Source of the DNA: Jatrophihabitans_A sp035248685
Lineage (GTDB): Bacteria > Actinomycetota > Actinomycetes > Mycobacteriales > Jatrophihabitantaceae
DNA length: 64,000 nt
Direction of reading: 5' to 3'
NCBI GenBank assembly: GCA_035248685.1
Contig: DATFHF010000082.1
Coordinates: 19,932 to 83,931 of the forward strand
Positions within the stretch are counted from its first letter, which is position 1. Each line of letters starts with the position of its first letter. Position numbers and translations under genes: made by a program. The notes below the pieces were generated by a model that had not been told where the DNA came from, searched no databases, and saw only the letters and a program-made list of their open reading frames with translations. Below, one piece after another: positions 28,276-37,166 of this stretch.

Positions 28276-28339
28276 CTTGCTGGTCTGATACCCGGTCGGC
28301 CGTTCGGTGGGCGTCGGCTATGCTGGTCGGCGTTGCAGC

Positions 28340-28416
<77 letters not shown>

Positions 28417-28596
28417 AGTTGGTCTTGCCCGAACCACCGACCAGTTCGTCCTTGCTCAAATAACGTCTCTCAGGCTCGACTCAGGGAGTACCTCGCCTGG
28501 ATACTCCAAGCACAGGACTCACTATGGCGCCGACAACGCGTTGACTCAGCCGCAGCCTCTCGACACGTGCCGGGCAATGGTGGCAACCTCCGCAGC

Positions 28597-28788
28597 ATGA
28601 TGTCGAGTGACTACCCCCTGATCTCGGGCAGGCGTGTGAAGGTTAGGGGGCGCGAAGAAGTCGGTGTCATCGTCGACGGCGGCAAGAATATCGGCTCCCT
28701 CTACTGTGTGGGTGTGCACTTCGAGTCGACCGGGGAGGTCATCTACTACGCACAGAGCGCAGTAACTCCAGACGGAGGAACGCAGTAG
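28597..28788 (+). CDS. Small hypothetical protein
   Basis: 63 residues from ATG at 28597 (a GTG at 28567 would add 10). No clear ribosome-binding site. The sequence 'GRRVKVRGREEVGVIVDGGK' and 'FESTGEVIYYAQSAV' looks like a small beta-barrel of SH3/KOW shape. I do not recognise the family. The frame stays open for some distance upstream towards the tRNA, so a truncated longer gene is possible. First gene of the accessory region. Confidence 0.45.
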   Translation: MMSSDYPLISGRRVKVRGREEVGVIVDGGKNIGSLYCVGVHFESTGEVIYYAQSAVTPDGGTQ

Positions 28789-28961
28789 CCGGGATGCCCA
28801 ATACGCCTTCTGTTCAAGTCTTCGATAGCGCGCTGCGCATCGTCACGACCGTCGATGGCAAGTAACGTTTCCGATGCTTACTCGTCGGGATTCCCCGACA
28901 GAGCGTGTATCGCTTCCGCGTGCGCTCCGCACGAGTCGCAGCTTGAGTAACGCCGCGCTGC

Positions 28962-28979
28962 CGGCAGTCTCAACTGCCG
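28962..28979. terminator. Hairpin between convergent genes
   Basis: CGGCAGT pairs with ACTGCCG across a 4-base loop in the 231-base gap between genes ending at 28788 and 29020. No T-tract is clear, so terminator function is tentative. The rest of the gap shows nothing recognisable. Confidence 0.4.
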
Positions 28980-29019
28980 TGCAGGCCGCGGGAAGTGGTC
29001 TTCCACCTCCTGAACCGTC

Positions 29020-29520
29020 TCACCCGAGTGTTGCGGCGTATAGCTCGCGGAAAAACGCCAGGGTATCCGTGCGGAGTCTGCGAGCGAACGGCAATTTCAG
29101 GACCGCGCCATGGCTGAATGCTACTTGGACGATGCCAGCCTCGACGTTGGTGCGGAGGTCGTCCGGATCGAGGCGGTCGACTGACCACAGGATCGACTGC
29201 ACATCGCTGCGCCTATAGGCGTGGGTGCTGACCTGGCCGAACCCGCCGGACCTCGGATCGCCGAGATCCGAAACGACACCTGTGAAGACTAGGTGATAGA
29301 CCGTGTCGGTCGTGATGAGGACTCCTTGACCGCTGCAATGGCCCCTGTCGTCGTCCGCTGCCGCCGCCCAGTCACTGAAAACTACCAGGTCTGGATCGAC
29401 GAGCTGGCCTGCGAACCAGAAGACGTAGTCGCCGGGGCTGGTGTACGCGCCGAACTTGTCTTGAGTGCGGTAGCGGGCTACATGGCCGTACTGCCGCTGC
29501 TCAACCTCTTTGTCGTCCAT
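29020..29520 (-). CDS. Hypothetical protein, possibly PH-like
   Basis: 166 residues from ATG at 29520. 'GQGVLITTDTVYHLVFTGV' followed by 'SILWSVDRLDPDDLR...VQVAFSHGAVLKLPF' and a C-terminal helix ('LRTDTLAFFRELYAATLG') resembles the strand-strand-helix layout of bacterial PH-like domains. This is a weak resemblance. No signal peptide or membrane segment. It lies downstream of the TIR gene on the same strand, 121 bases apart, so they could share a transcript. Confidence 0.6.
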   Translation of the reverse strand: MDDKEVEQRQYGHVARYRTQDKFGAYTSPGDYVFWFAGQLVDPDLVVFSDWAAAADDDRGHCSGQGVLITTDTVYHLVFTGVVSDLGDPRSGGFGQVSTHAYRRSDVQSILWSVDRLDPDDLRTNVEAGIVQVAFSHGAVLKLPFARRLRTDTLAFFRELYAATLG

Positions 29521-29641
29521 GAGTTAGAGCCCAACACCATCCAAACACTGGTCTTGCGGCGTATCGCCCGGCGAGGCACCACGACTCAGAACCCTACCTG
29601 AGGCGCAATAGCTAACTCGAATCATGAGGGGTCCTAGCTCC

Positions 29642-30546
29642 TTAGCGCTCAACCTGATCAATCACCAAATCCCATAGAAGGCTGAAGAAGGCCTCGTAGG
29701 AGCCATCGAATGCGTCGCTACGACGACTCATGTTAAAGTCGCTAATTTCGACGGTGGGTACGCCTCGCTCCTTGTCGAATGTTGGTGTTGCCCAGCCATT
29801 GAAGCTGTTAGAGCTCGTGTTGCGCCAGCCGACACTCCAAGTAATGTGGTGATCCCCCATCTGCGCACCGCGGTGAATGTCGAGTCCGGCGACGGTCTGC
29901 CCGCCACGCTCGACACGGATCAGCAGGTGGTCCTCTCGCTGCCGTACAGTGGAGATGAGTCCACTCGTGCGGAGTTCCTCCGCACCGCGCTTGAACTGCG
30001 CTGTCAGATAGTCGAAGATCTTGTCGAGTTCCTCATACTTGCTCCAGCTGTCCGGCACGATCTTGGGCATGCGGTATTGGAGGGCTTCCTGTACGACGTT
30101 GCCGATCAGTGCGGGTTCCTGACCTTGAGCCTCCGCCAGACCAAGCTTGTTCGCGAATTCGTTGGCAAGGTCCTCGGGGGTGACGTCCGTAGCCCTAAGA
30201 TAATGAATATGGGGATGTATCAGGTCTGAAGGTACCCGTACTTTGTCCATGAGCACAGGAAGGATGTAACCGTCGCCCCGCTTGACGGCCGTCATCATGG
30301 CCGAGGAAAACTCATCCATCGGAATTGCCTTACTCAAGTACTCAGTTGAAATGAATGGCACGAAGAAACGCGTGCGAGGGCTGTAAATTGCTCGTTGTTC
30401 CCGGATAAAGTTCTTACCCCACCACTCATTATTGGCGTCTTTGTCATAGAAAACTTTTAATCTACGCGCCTGGCACGCCCGTGCAGTGCGCTCAACGTAA
30501 TCGCGTTGTCGCCTGCGAACGAGAATGCCAAGTCGTATTCGCTCAT
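29642..30546 (-). pseudogene. TIR-domain protein, apparent frameshift near its N-terminus
   Basis: The main frame contains a TIR_2-type domain: 'RDYVERTARACQARRLKVFYDKD', 'WWGKNFIREQ', 'FFVPFISTEYL' and 'DEFSSAMM...YILPVLMD', with Glu of 'MDEF' in the place of the catalytic glutamate of NAD-cleaving TIRs. The expected beginning 'MSEYDLAFSFAGD' is present in a different frame from ATG at 30546. The two halves would join as 'SFAGxQRDYVER' if one base were added at about 30506-30510. Restored length is about 300 residues, with a ~170-residue C-terminal domain I do not recognise. Inactivation, sequencing error and use of the alternative in-frame ATG at 30550 cannot be told apart here. Confidence 0.75.
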
Positions 30547-30665
30547 GCATCCATTTTACTATGGTTCGGTACCTCAATCCCTGGCTTCCTGCAAGCCGCG
30601 CCGCGCATGCTTGAGTTCGCGCGAGCCCGCCCGCGACCGAGACCATCAAGGACGCCAAACGTTCC

Positions 30666-30967
30666 CTACCCTTCACCTACCCGACGCAACACGTGCCATA
30701 CCACGCTCTTGTGCAGGCCCAGGCGCTCCGCAATGTCGATCTGCCGCACACCATTGCGGTACCACTCGACTGCAAGCGCAACCTCCGTCTCGCTGATCCG
30801 CGGATGCCGTACCCCGACGCCGCGCTTGCGCAGCAGCTCAATGACGGTGCTGCGAGCCAGTCCGTACCGCTCGGCTAACGCTCGCTCGGTAAACCCGCTG
30901 GGTAGTCGGCCAGCAGCAGCTCAATGGTCTGCTCATCCAACCGAACGTCCACTCGATGCGCCACCAT
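30666..30967 (-). pseudogene. Remnant of a recombinase-type double helix-turn-helix protein
   Basis: Minus-strand translation from ATG at 30967 gives 'VDVRLDEQTIELLLADY'. After a shift of frame near 30905 it continues as 'SGFTERALAERYGLARSTV' with 'IELLRKRGVGVRHPRISETE', then a second helix-turn-helix ('RQIDIAERLGLHKSVVWHVL') to TAG at 30666-30668. This pattern is typical of the C-terminal part of actinobacterial resolvase/recombinase proteins. No catalytic domain is left. It supports past mobile-element activity in this region. Confidence 0.65.
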
Positions 30968-31100
30968 GGATGCCCGGAACTGGTCGGGGAGGAAAGGCCT
31001 TCCTCGTCAAGGCGGCACACCGCCGTGTCCGTTTCATCTGTTCCGTCTGGCTGGAGTACCGTCCCACAAGCTCGACAGACAGATTTGCGACGATGCTCAG

Positions 31101-32042
31101 ATGTCACCTCGGGCGCATGCTGTGGATCCCGGCCGGCTTGCCCAGTGGTGCCTGGAGCATCTGGGCAGCCCGCCGGTGGCTGAGATATTCACATCCGGGT
31201 ACCTGTCCGCGGTCATTGGGCTGCGGCTGGCAGACGATCGTGAGGTCGTGGTCAAGGTTCGTCCGGGCTCGCCGCGGATAGCGGCATGCGTGGAAGTCCA
31301 GCGCCGCATGTTCCAGGCGGGCTATCCGTGCCCCCAGCCGCTCACCGGCACCGCTCCTTTCGGATGCGACATCGCGACGGCAGAGACCTACGTCCCCGGC
31401 GGTGCGACGCTACCGAGTTCGGACCACCCGGCTGTGGCCTTCGCCGATGCGTTCGCGTGGCTGGTCCGGCTAGCTCCTCGGCCGGCGGAGGTGTCCACGC
31501 TCGACCCGGCTCCCTCGTGGGCGGCTTGGAACCACGGCGGGGACGGGCTATGGCCGTGTCCGGAGGACCGTGATGTCAACCTCAATGAGGTGGCCGGCGC
31601 GGAGTGGATCGAGGATGCCGGGCGCCGGGCCCGTGACCGGCTGCGCGCCAGTAAGTCTGAGGCCGTGATTGGCCACTGCGACTGGCTTGCCGGCAACCTG
31701 CGCTGGCGCGGAGACGAGCTACTGGTGGTGCACGACTGGGACAGCATGATCGCGGATAGCGAAGCCGTCCTCGTCGGCTTCGCCGCCGCGCTGTATTCGA
31801 CGGTCAGCGTGGACGAGCTAGCCACCGTCGAGGACACCGAGCGGTTCCTCGTCGCGTATTGCCATGCGCGTGGCCGCGATTTCAGCGCCGACGAACTCCA
31901 GCGGGCGTGGGCGGCGGGCGTCTGGACTCGGGCCTACGACGCCAAGTATCAGCACACGGTCGGGCAGCCCATCACCTCACTCTCGGAGGATGAGGCCCGC
32001 GAGCGCCTCCGCCGTGCTGGCACCAGCTCGCGGAGGTCATAA
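31101..32042 (+). CDS. Phosphotransferase-family protein (APH/choline-kinase fold)
   Basis: 313 residues from ATG at 31101; the open frame upstream has no domain. The N-lobe has 'GLRLADDREVVVKV' with the ATP-binding lysine. The catalytic loop is 'GHCDWLAGNLRW' (HxDxxxxN) and the metal-binding loop is 'VVHDWDSM' (DWD). These are the motifs of aminoglycoside phosphotransferases and related small-molecule kinases. The substrate is unknown, and antibiotic resistance should not be assumed. It stands alone, with remnants on both sides. Confidence 0.82.
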   Translation: MSPRAHAVDPGRLAQWCLEHLGSPPVAEIFTSGYLSAVIGLRLADDREVVVKVRPGSPRIAACVEVQRRMFQAGYPCPQPLTGTAPFGCDIATAETYVPGGATLPSSDHPAVAFADAFAWLVRLAPRPAEVSTLDPAPSWAAWNHGGDGLWPCPEDRDVNLNEVAGAEWIEDAGRRARDRLRASKSEAVIGHCDWLAGNLRWRGDELLVVHDWDSMIADSEAVLVGFAAALYSTVSVDELATVEDTERFLVAYCHARGRDFSADELQRAWAAGVWTRAYDAKYQHTVGQPITSLSEDEARERLRRAGTSSRRS

Positions 32043-32192
32043 CGACCTGACTCGGGAGCCCACAGCTACCGGCATCGCGGTCACCGCCGCAAGCCGCCGC
32101 ATCACCTTTCTGCGGTCATTCGAGAGCTAACGATTGGAAGAAACTGACGCCTAGAGCATCATTTCCTTCCACTTTCGGCGACCGGGGGTGAA

Positions 32193-32702
32193 TTACCCGC
32201 GACGCCGTATCTGCCACGATTTCTCGATCAGCTCGAACACCTGCTTGGAATCGTGGGTGTAGTGGTCTGGCCGCCAACCATCCAGATCTTCCAACACCTG
32301 CGCGATGCCGGTCACCGTGTCGATCTCATCGCTGACGATCGGCACGCCACGCTCCCGCAACTGCCTGCGGACGAACTGCCCCGCGATCCAAGGATCCGGG
32401 CAGCGGATCAGGTACTGGGTGGTGACCTCCACCAGCTGATCCTTATCGCCTGGCAGCTGAGGCGACGCTTCGTCTTCCGCTTCCGTCGCCGGCTCCGGCT
32501 GTGGCGCAAAGGGATTGCCCCAGCCGGTTGTATCAATCGAGAGCGCTACAAACGCTGCGCAGGCTTCTCCGACCAAATCCATGCCGGCGACGACTTCGAC
32601 AGGCTGGCCGGAACTCTGCTCCAGGACCGTCACGTATTCCGATAGCGCCTCACACACCTGCCGTGCGGCGCGGCGCAGACCCAGGTCGTGATAGTCGGCC
32701 AT
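32193..32702 (-). CDS. Hypothetical protein coupled to the upstream frameshifted gene
   Basis: 169 residues from ATG at 32702, which overlaps the upstream stop as TGATG. Mostly helical, with an acidic Pro/Glu-rich linker ('QPEPATEAEDEASPQLPGD') between two halves; the second half has 'YLIRCPDPWIAGQFVRRQLRERGVP'. I do not recognise it. The tight coupling says it works with the gene at 32702-33252. Confidence 0.6.
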   Translation of the reverse strand: MADYHDLGLRRAARQVCEALSEYVTVLEQSSGQPVEVVAGMDLVGEACAAFVALSIDTTGWGNPFAPQPEPATEAEDEASPQLPGDKDQLVEVTTQYLIRCPDPWIAGQFVRRQLRERGVPIVSDEIDTVTGIAQVLEDLDGWRPDHYTHDSKQVFELIEKSWQIRRRG

Positions 32703-33252
32703 CAGCAGTCCCATCGGCAGTGTGCGATGCGCATCAGCAAACCATGGTGCGTTCGTATGCAGGGCACGACCTCAACGATCCGTTCTTCGGCGAGGTAGTC
32801 CACGAAGGCCGGTTCGCTGGCCCGGCTACGCAACCACAGGCACCGCCCCGGAATCCGGCCGGCTGCAACCTCGGCGGCGGTCACCGCGAAGGTCGGATCG
32901 TCCAGCCGGGTAAGCCGGCTCAGCCGCAGCTCCGGATACGGCAGCCGGGTCAACTCTCGAAGGTCAACCGCGTCAGAGGTGGGCAGCAGCACGACGAATA
33001 CCGCCAACCGACCACCGGGGTCGGAGCGCATCGACGGCTGTTTTAGCCGCCAGTTCCAGCCAATCCCGCGCCGGCGAGCTGTGGTAGCGACCGGTCGCCG
33101 GCTCGAAGATCGGGCTGGCCGGTGAGTTGAACAGCAACTCATCGAAGCTGCCGGCCCGGTATGCGGTAGCACCGTCCAGGCTGGTCACGTAATCAGCCCG
33201 GCGGCGCCAGGGCATCCAGTGAAAGCGGCTGATCGACTTCCGGTTCCGACAT
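32702..33252 (-). pseudogene. Hypothetical gene with two apparent frameshifts
   Basis: Three frames have to be joined to make one protein of about 180 residues. The start is 'MSEPEVDQPLSLDALAP' from ATG at 33252, then 'RRADYVTSLDGATAYRAGSF' to 'DWLELAAKTAVDALR' in a second frame, then 'DPGGRLAVFVVLLPTSDAVD' to the end in a third. Breaks fall near 33200 and 33030. Each segment has protein-like composition and no internal stop. No family recognised. Either a decayed gene or two indel errors; coupled by TGATG to the next gene. Confidence 0.5.
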
Positions 33253-33409
33253 GCGCTCGCGCGTTCCCCGTCCAAGGTGCTGCCGGACGCCTCTGCCCGG
33301 ACAAACGATCTTGCTGATGTCCAGACGCCAGATCAGACGACCGCTGGCGCGTCTGGGATCATGCAACCGCCATGCTGCCGTTGTCGGACCATGCGCGCAC
33401 AATCGGCAC

Positions 33410-34039
33410 ATGAACACACCGCCGATCGTGTCGCAGCAAGAATGGCAGCAGGAACGAGATGAGCTGCTCGTCGCCGAGAAGGAAGCCACCCGGGCTCAGG
33501 ATGCGCTGGCCGCCCGACGCCGCCGGTTGCCGATGGTCCGGTTCGGCAACCACTACACCTTCGACACGCCGAAGGGGACGAAGACCCTGCTGGATCTGTT
33601 CGGGGATCAAACCCAGCTGATCACCTATCAGTTCATGGACAACGGCCCGGACGAATACTGCCCGGGCTGCACCTGGTTCACCAACAACGTCCCGGAAGCC
33701 GCACCCCGGCTGCTGGAGGAGAACGGGGCCAGCCTGGTGATCGTGTCGAACATGCCGCTGGACCAGATCGAGTCCTACCAAGCACGGATGGGTTGGACAG
33801 TGCCGTTCGTATCGTCCCGCGGCACATCCTTCGCCGACGACTGCGGCGCCGGCCAGGGCTTCATGCTCACCGTCTTCCTACGCGACGGCGACGACGTCTA
33901 CCGCACGTACAACACCACCGCCCGGGGCGTGGACCGGTTGGTGTTCACCAACAGCATGCTGGACCTCACCGTCTACGGCCGGCAGGAGGAGTGGGAGGAC
34001 TCACCGCCCGGCTGGCCGCAACGCCCCACCTACGGCTAG
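33410..34039 (+). CDS. DUF899-family thioredoxin-like protein
   Basis: 209 residues. 'NHYTFDTPKGTKTLLDLFG', 'DEYCPGCTWFTNN' with a CPGC motif, and the closing 'GRQEEWEDSPPGWPQRP' are characteristic of DUF899, a thioredoxin-fold family without assigned function. The last ~42 codons lie inside a 235-bp direct repeat whose second copy is at 37255-37489. This copy is complete. Confidence 0.88.
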   Translation: MNTPPIVSQQEWQQERDELLVAEKEATRAQDALAARRRRLPMVRFGNHYTFDTPKGTKTLLDLFGDQTQLITYQFMDNGPDEYCPGCTWFTNNVPEAAPRLLEENGASLVIVSNMPLDQIESYQARMGWTVPFVSSRGTSFADDCGAGQGFMLTVFLRDGDDVYRTYNTTARGVDRLVFTNSMLDLTVYGRQEEWEDSPPGWPQRPTYG

Positions 34040-34147
34040 GCCAAGCCCCGATCGCGGCTGGAGCCGTCCCTACTTCTTGCGCGCCACCACCGACACCGCT
34101 GTCTGCCCGCCACACTGGTCCAGCTCGCGGATCGCCCACCGTCCGGT
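33913..34147 (+). repeat. Direct repeat, left copy (DR-L) flanking the nSTAND-patatin island
   Basis: 235 bases match 37255-37489 without gaps at a constant offset of 3342. I count 7 mismatches by eye (about 97% identity). The repeat covers the 3' end of the DUF899 gene, the 30-base gap after it, and the 3' end of a convergent lipoprotein gene. Confidence 0.95.
34070..34147 (-). pseudogene. 3' fragment of the lipoprotein gene (complete copy at 37412-37873)
   Basis: The minus strand encodes the last 25 residues of the lipoprotein ('TGRWAIRELDQCGGQTAVSV' then the tail) to a stop at 34070. Homology ends at 34147, where the island begins. It is a by-product of the event that placed the island here. 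Confidence 0.85.
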
Positions 34148-34199
34148 TTCAGGTCCTAACCCTGCACTTTCCGTCAGACACTGTGGGATCAGTGGAGAT

Positions 34200-35099
34200 T
34201 CATACCTCCTGGTTGAGAACCGCAAGCATATCTTGCCGACCCATTTCAGCGCATGCTTCCAATCGATCTGCTTGGAACGTTGTGCGTCCAACGAGTTTTG
34301 ACTCATCGCTTGGATACACGCTATAAATGGATATTTTCTCACCGAGGGACGCGGGTTCTTCAAGCAAATCCATCGCTTCATTAAAGCGATGGTCAGCGCG
34401 GCCGATTAGTTTCTTGATAGCAGATGATTGTCGGCGTGCTAACAAGCGGCCAAGCAGCCGATAGTGTGCCTTTTGTTCCATACGTCGGAAGCTAAGAGAT
34501 CGGGTTAAAACTGTGATAATAAGTTCGGCACCGTCGTTGAGCGCACGCATAATTGGAAGTGATTCCGTAACCCCTCCATCAATATAGTATCCATCACCAA
34601 CACGGATACGCCTATCATAAAGGGCAGGCAGAGCAGCCGTGGCTCGTATCGCTTCAAAAATATCTACGTTATCCCGATTAGTAATTACAAACGGGCCACC
34701 CGTTTCGGCATCCGTAAGGATGATTTCCAACCGAGAAGGAGACTTCCGGACAGCCTCGACATCTAGGGGCGTCGTAACCTTTAGAACCTCATCGACCATG
34801 TAATCGATATCAACGATTTTGTGCACGCGCCGCAAATTAATAAAGTTCTTATTACTTAATTCATCTACATATACTCTTACGGCTTGGTGGGCCTGGCCGG
34901 CCAATAAATACGCCGCATTGATGGCGCCGGCGCTCGAACCGACCACCGTTGCGAAGGATTCGCGAAGTCCAACCTCCTCCAAAGCAGAAAGTGCTCCCAT
35001 GGAGTACACCCCACGCATCCCTCCCCCTTGGACGACAAGGGCGGTTCGCGAAGCAGGTCCGTCCTCTGCGCGGAGCCGGACGAGTTCTAGTACCTTCAT
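34200..35099 (-). CDS. Patatin-like phospholipase
   Basis: 299 residues from ATG at 35099, with AGGAAGG upstream. The patatin signature is complete: the oxyanion loop 'GGGMRG' (25-30), nucleophile Ser56 in 'GSSAG', and Asp174 in 'DGG'. It resembles the YjjU/RssA-type bacterial patatins. The expected activity is release of fatty acids from membrane phospholipids through a Ser-Asp dyad. No signal peptide, so it acts from the cytoplasm. It lies 12 bases after the NTPase gene in the same operon. Patatins act as membrane-destroying effectors in CBASS (CapV), hence the suggestion of a defence role. A lipid-housekeeping enzyme is the alternative. Confidence 0.92.
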   Translation of the reverse strand: MKVLELVRLRAEDGPASRTALVVQGGGMRGVYSMGALSALEEVGLRESFATVVGSSAGAINAAYLLAGQAHQAVRVYVDELSNKNFINLRRVHKIVDIDYMVDEVLKVTTPLDVEAVRKSPSRLEIILTDAETGGPFVITNRDNVDIFEAIRATAALPALYDRRIRVGDGYYIDGGVTESLPIMRALNDGAELIITVLTRSLSFRRMEQKAHYRLLGRLLARRQSSAIKKLIGRADHRFNEAMDLLEEPASLGEKISIYSVYPSDESKLVGRTTFQADRLEACAEMGRQDMLAVLNQEV

Positions 35100-35111
35100 C
35101 TGAGGTCCTTC

Positions 35112-37166
35112 CTAAACTGAAGCTCTCGTCACTACGCCTGCTTCTTTACGGGCCATCAAACCAATTATACGCGCAGCCGAGCCTCTGCCGACGTGCCGCG
35201 CACTTAGATTCGCGCACGCATATATATTTGCAAGACCCGCTAATAGGCTGAAAATCAACCAATGATTCAAGTCGTCTTGGTTGCGGACATAATCAAGAGT
35301 CCAAACAAGCAGCACTGCGCCAAATACACACACGAATAGTAAATTGCCCATAGTAGCTGAGCCGATTGCTCGCAATCTTTCGCTAGCCACCGGATTTAGA
35401 TCGTGTCTCCGCCCGACAAAAAATATTTTCATGCCTGCTACGGCGCCCCCGATCCCTATAGAGAGCAGCCATGCCCCGGGAAGGTACATCGCCACGAGTA
35501 CGCATAAAGCCATAATCACGACTACAAGCCTCGACCTTAGTCTAGCTGTCTTCCCTTCAGCAATCCTGCTAAGTACCCGGTCATAAAGCAAAAATATGTA
35601 TAATGTCCAACTTAGATGGGCAGCAAAGATTGGCACATAGTATGGGTCTACAATATGATAGTATGCGAGATGGGGGATTTCGACGCGGCCCGAATACCAA
35701 GGCGCGATTCCAGCTAACCTGATTACCATCAGCAGGAGAAGTGGAATCGTTGCGTACCAAGCAAAATAGTCATGACGGGCACGAATATCACCTTTTGGCG
35801 TAGCCTCTGTGGGGGGTTCTACCACACTATAGTTAGGATCGGCCTTGCCTAGCTCGAAATGGTAGAGAATGTTATCGCGATCTGTGGCTTCAAGCCGTGA
35901 GCCGCTGGCACGATTGAAAAACTCGGCTAGGTAATCGTGAGCTAACTCATATACTTGCTTATCACTTTCACGAAGAAGGCCCTCTGCGACGAGATAGTCG
36001 ACGGCAGCAGCCACTTTTGCGGGATCCTCGAAGATTCCCTCTATAATAGTGGAGCGTGACATCGGGCGCCGGAAGCGTGTGTGGACTGAGAAAGCGCATA
36101 GTACTTTATTGGCAATGCGAGGGTTGTCCGCCCGTTTTATCATATCATCAAAATACAATGTTATAGCACCGTCTACGCCGCCCAAATTGTGCACAAACAT
36201 TTCCGTACTGACCTTACCCGCTAGTCCCATATGCCGCTCACATTCGGCACCGACGATCTGCACTTCAATCGGATTGAGCTTGCCGCGAACGTTTAGATGA
36301 CCGAGTATCGTGGGTGCGTCTTCCACAACTAGGCTTAGGCGCTCAGTTATATCTCGCAAGGCGATTCCACCATCGGAGAGCTCGGGGCCCTCTATACGCA
36401 CTAATTCCTGCAAGTGCGGCGCTAGGTCGCCTAATGAACTGAGATCAAATAACCACTCGGGCCGAAGGGCGATTAGTACCGCGCATCCGTTCCTTGCAGC
36501 ATCCCGAATGGCGGCTTCCATTCTCCCCGACGCAGTAACGTCCAGGGCGCCTATTCGTAATTCTGCTAGAAACTGTTCGAATTGGTCCAGGATGATGACC
36601 CCTCGCAGAGGCAGTGTCACACCGCCGATTGTCAGTTGCGGCCGACTCACATCGGTGGCATATGATGCAATGCGGGCAATACCTGGCAGCACCTTGCCCT
36701 CAAGCCGCTGATAGTCTTCTTCCCTGCGTTTTGAATCCTTTGGAAAATTACCGAGACCTGTCTCAAGCAACGTCGATTTGCCACTACCGCTCTCACCAAC
36801 CACAAAGATTATAGGTAGGCGTGAGGTATCCAGTAGGCGCAAAAGAGCGGTTCCGCATTTATTGGCAGCAACCGACATATCCCATGGCTCGCGAAGTTTC
36901 CCAGGCCGCGTCAGCGGTTGGAAGAATATGGTTTCTGGCAGCGGAGCTAATTTGCGCTCCGGGATTAGCTGAATCGTAGCAATAACTATCACGAGAGTGG
37001 CGAAGGTCCAAATTCCTGCAAAAGAATAGCGATGCTCGGAAAGCTCCTGCAACCCAGCTACGACTGAGGCGATCAGACCAAAAAAATAACCACCCAAAGT
37101 AGCAGCAACAACAAACTGCTCCGAACTGGCGCGCCAGGCATCTGACTGTCGCGGAGCTTCCGACAT
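35112..37166 (-). CDS. Membrane-anchored nSTAND-type P-loop NTPase
   Basis: 684 residues from ATG at 37166, chosen for its GGGAGGAG site; the frame runs back to 37247 without a domain. Two membrane helices (about 17-38 and 49-67) precede the NTPase. Walker A is 'GESGSGKST' at 124-132. Walker B, 'IILDQFEQF' near 191-199, has the DQFE form typical of novel STAND NTPases. A winged-helix-like region ends in 'YELAHDYLAEFF', as in STAND proteins. In place of the usual repeat sensor, the last ~220 residues form five or six membrane helices. Inference: a membrane-state or membrane-protein sensor controlling the adjoining patatin. Confidence 0.82.
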   Translation of the reverse strand: MSEAPRQSDAWRASSEQFVVAATLGGYFFGLIASVVAGLQELSEHRYSFAGIWTFATLVIVIATIQLIPERKLAPLPETIFFQPLTRPGKLREPWDMSVAANKCGTALLRLLDTSRLPIIFVVGESGSGKSTLLETGLGNFPKDSKRREEDYQRLEGKVLPGIARIASYATDVSRPQLTIGGVTLPLRGVIILDQFEQFLAELRIGALDVTASGRMEAAIRDAARNGCAVLIALRPEWLFDLSSLGDLAPHLQELVRIEGPELSDGGIALRDITERLSLVVEDAPTILGHLNVRGKLNPIEVQIVGAECERHMGLAGKVSTEMFVHNLGGVDGAITLYFDDMIKRADNPRIANKVLCAFSVHTRFRRPMSRSTIIEGIFEDPAKVAAAVDYLVAEGLLRESDKQVYELAHDYLAEFFNRASGSRLEATDRDNILYHFELGKADPNYSVVEPPTEATPKGDIRARHDYFAWYATIPLLLLMVIRLAGIAPWYSGRVEIPHLAYYHIVDPYYVPIFAAHLSWTLYIFLLYDRVLSRIAEGKTARLRSRLVVVIMALCVLVAMYLPGAWLLSIGIGGAVAGMKIFFVGRRHDLNPVASERLRAIGSATMGNLLFVCVFGAVLLVWTLDYVRNQDDLNHWLIFSLLAGLANIYACANLSARHVGRGSAARIIGLMARKEAGVVTRASV

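Noticed and set aside
31101..32042. Aminoglycoside resistance gene
   Set aside because: Only the general phosphotransferase motifs are visible; these occur in many small-molecule kinases.
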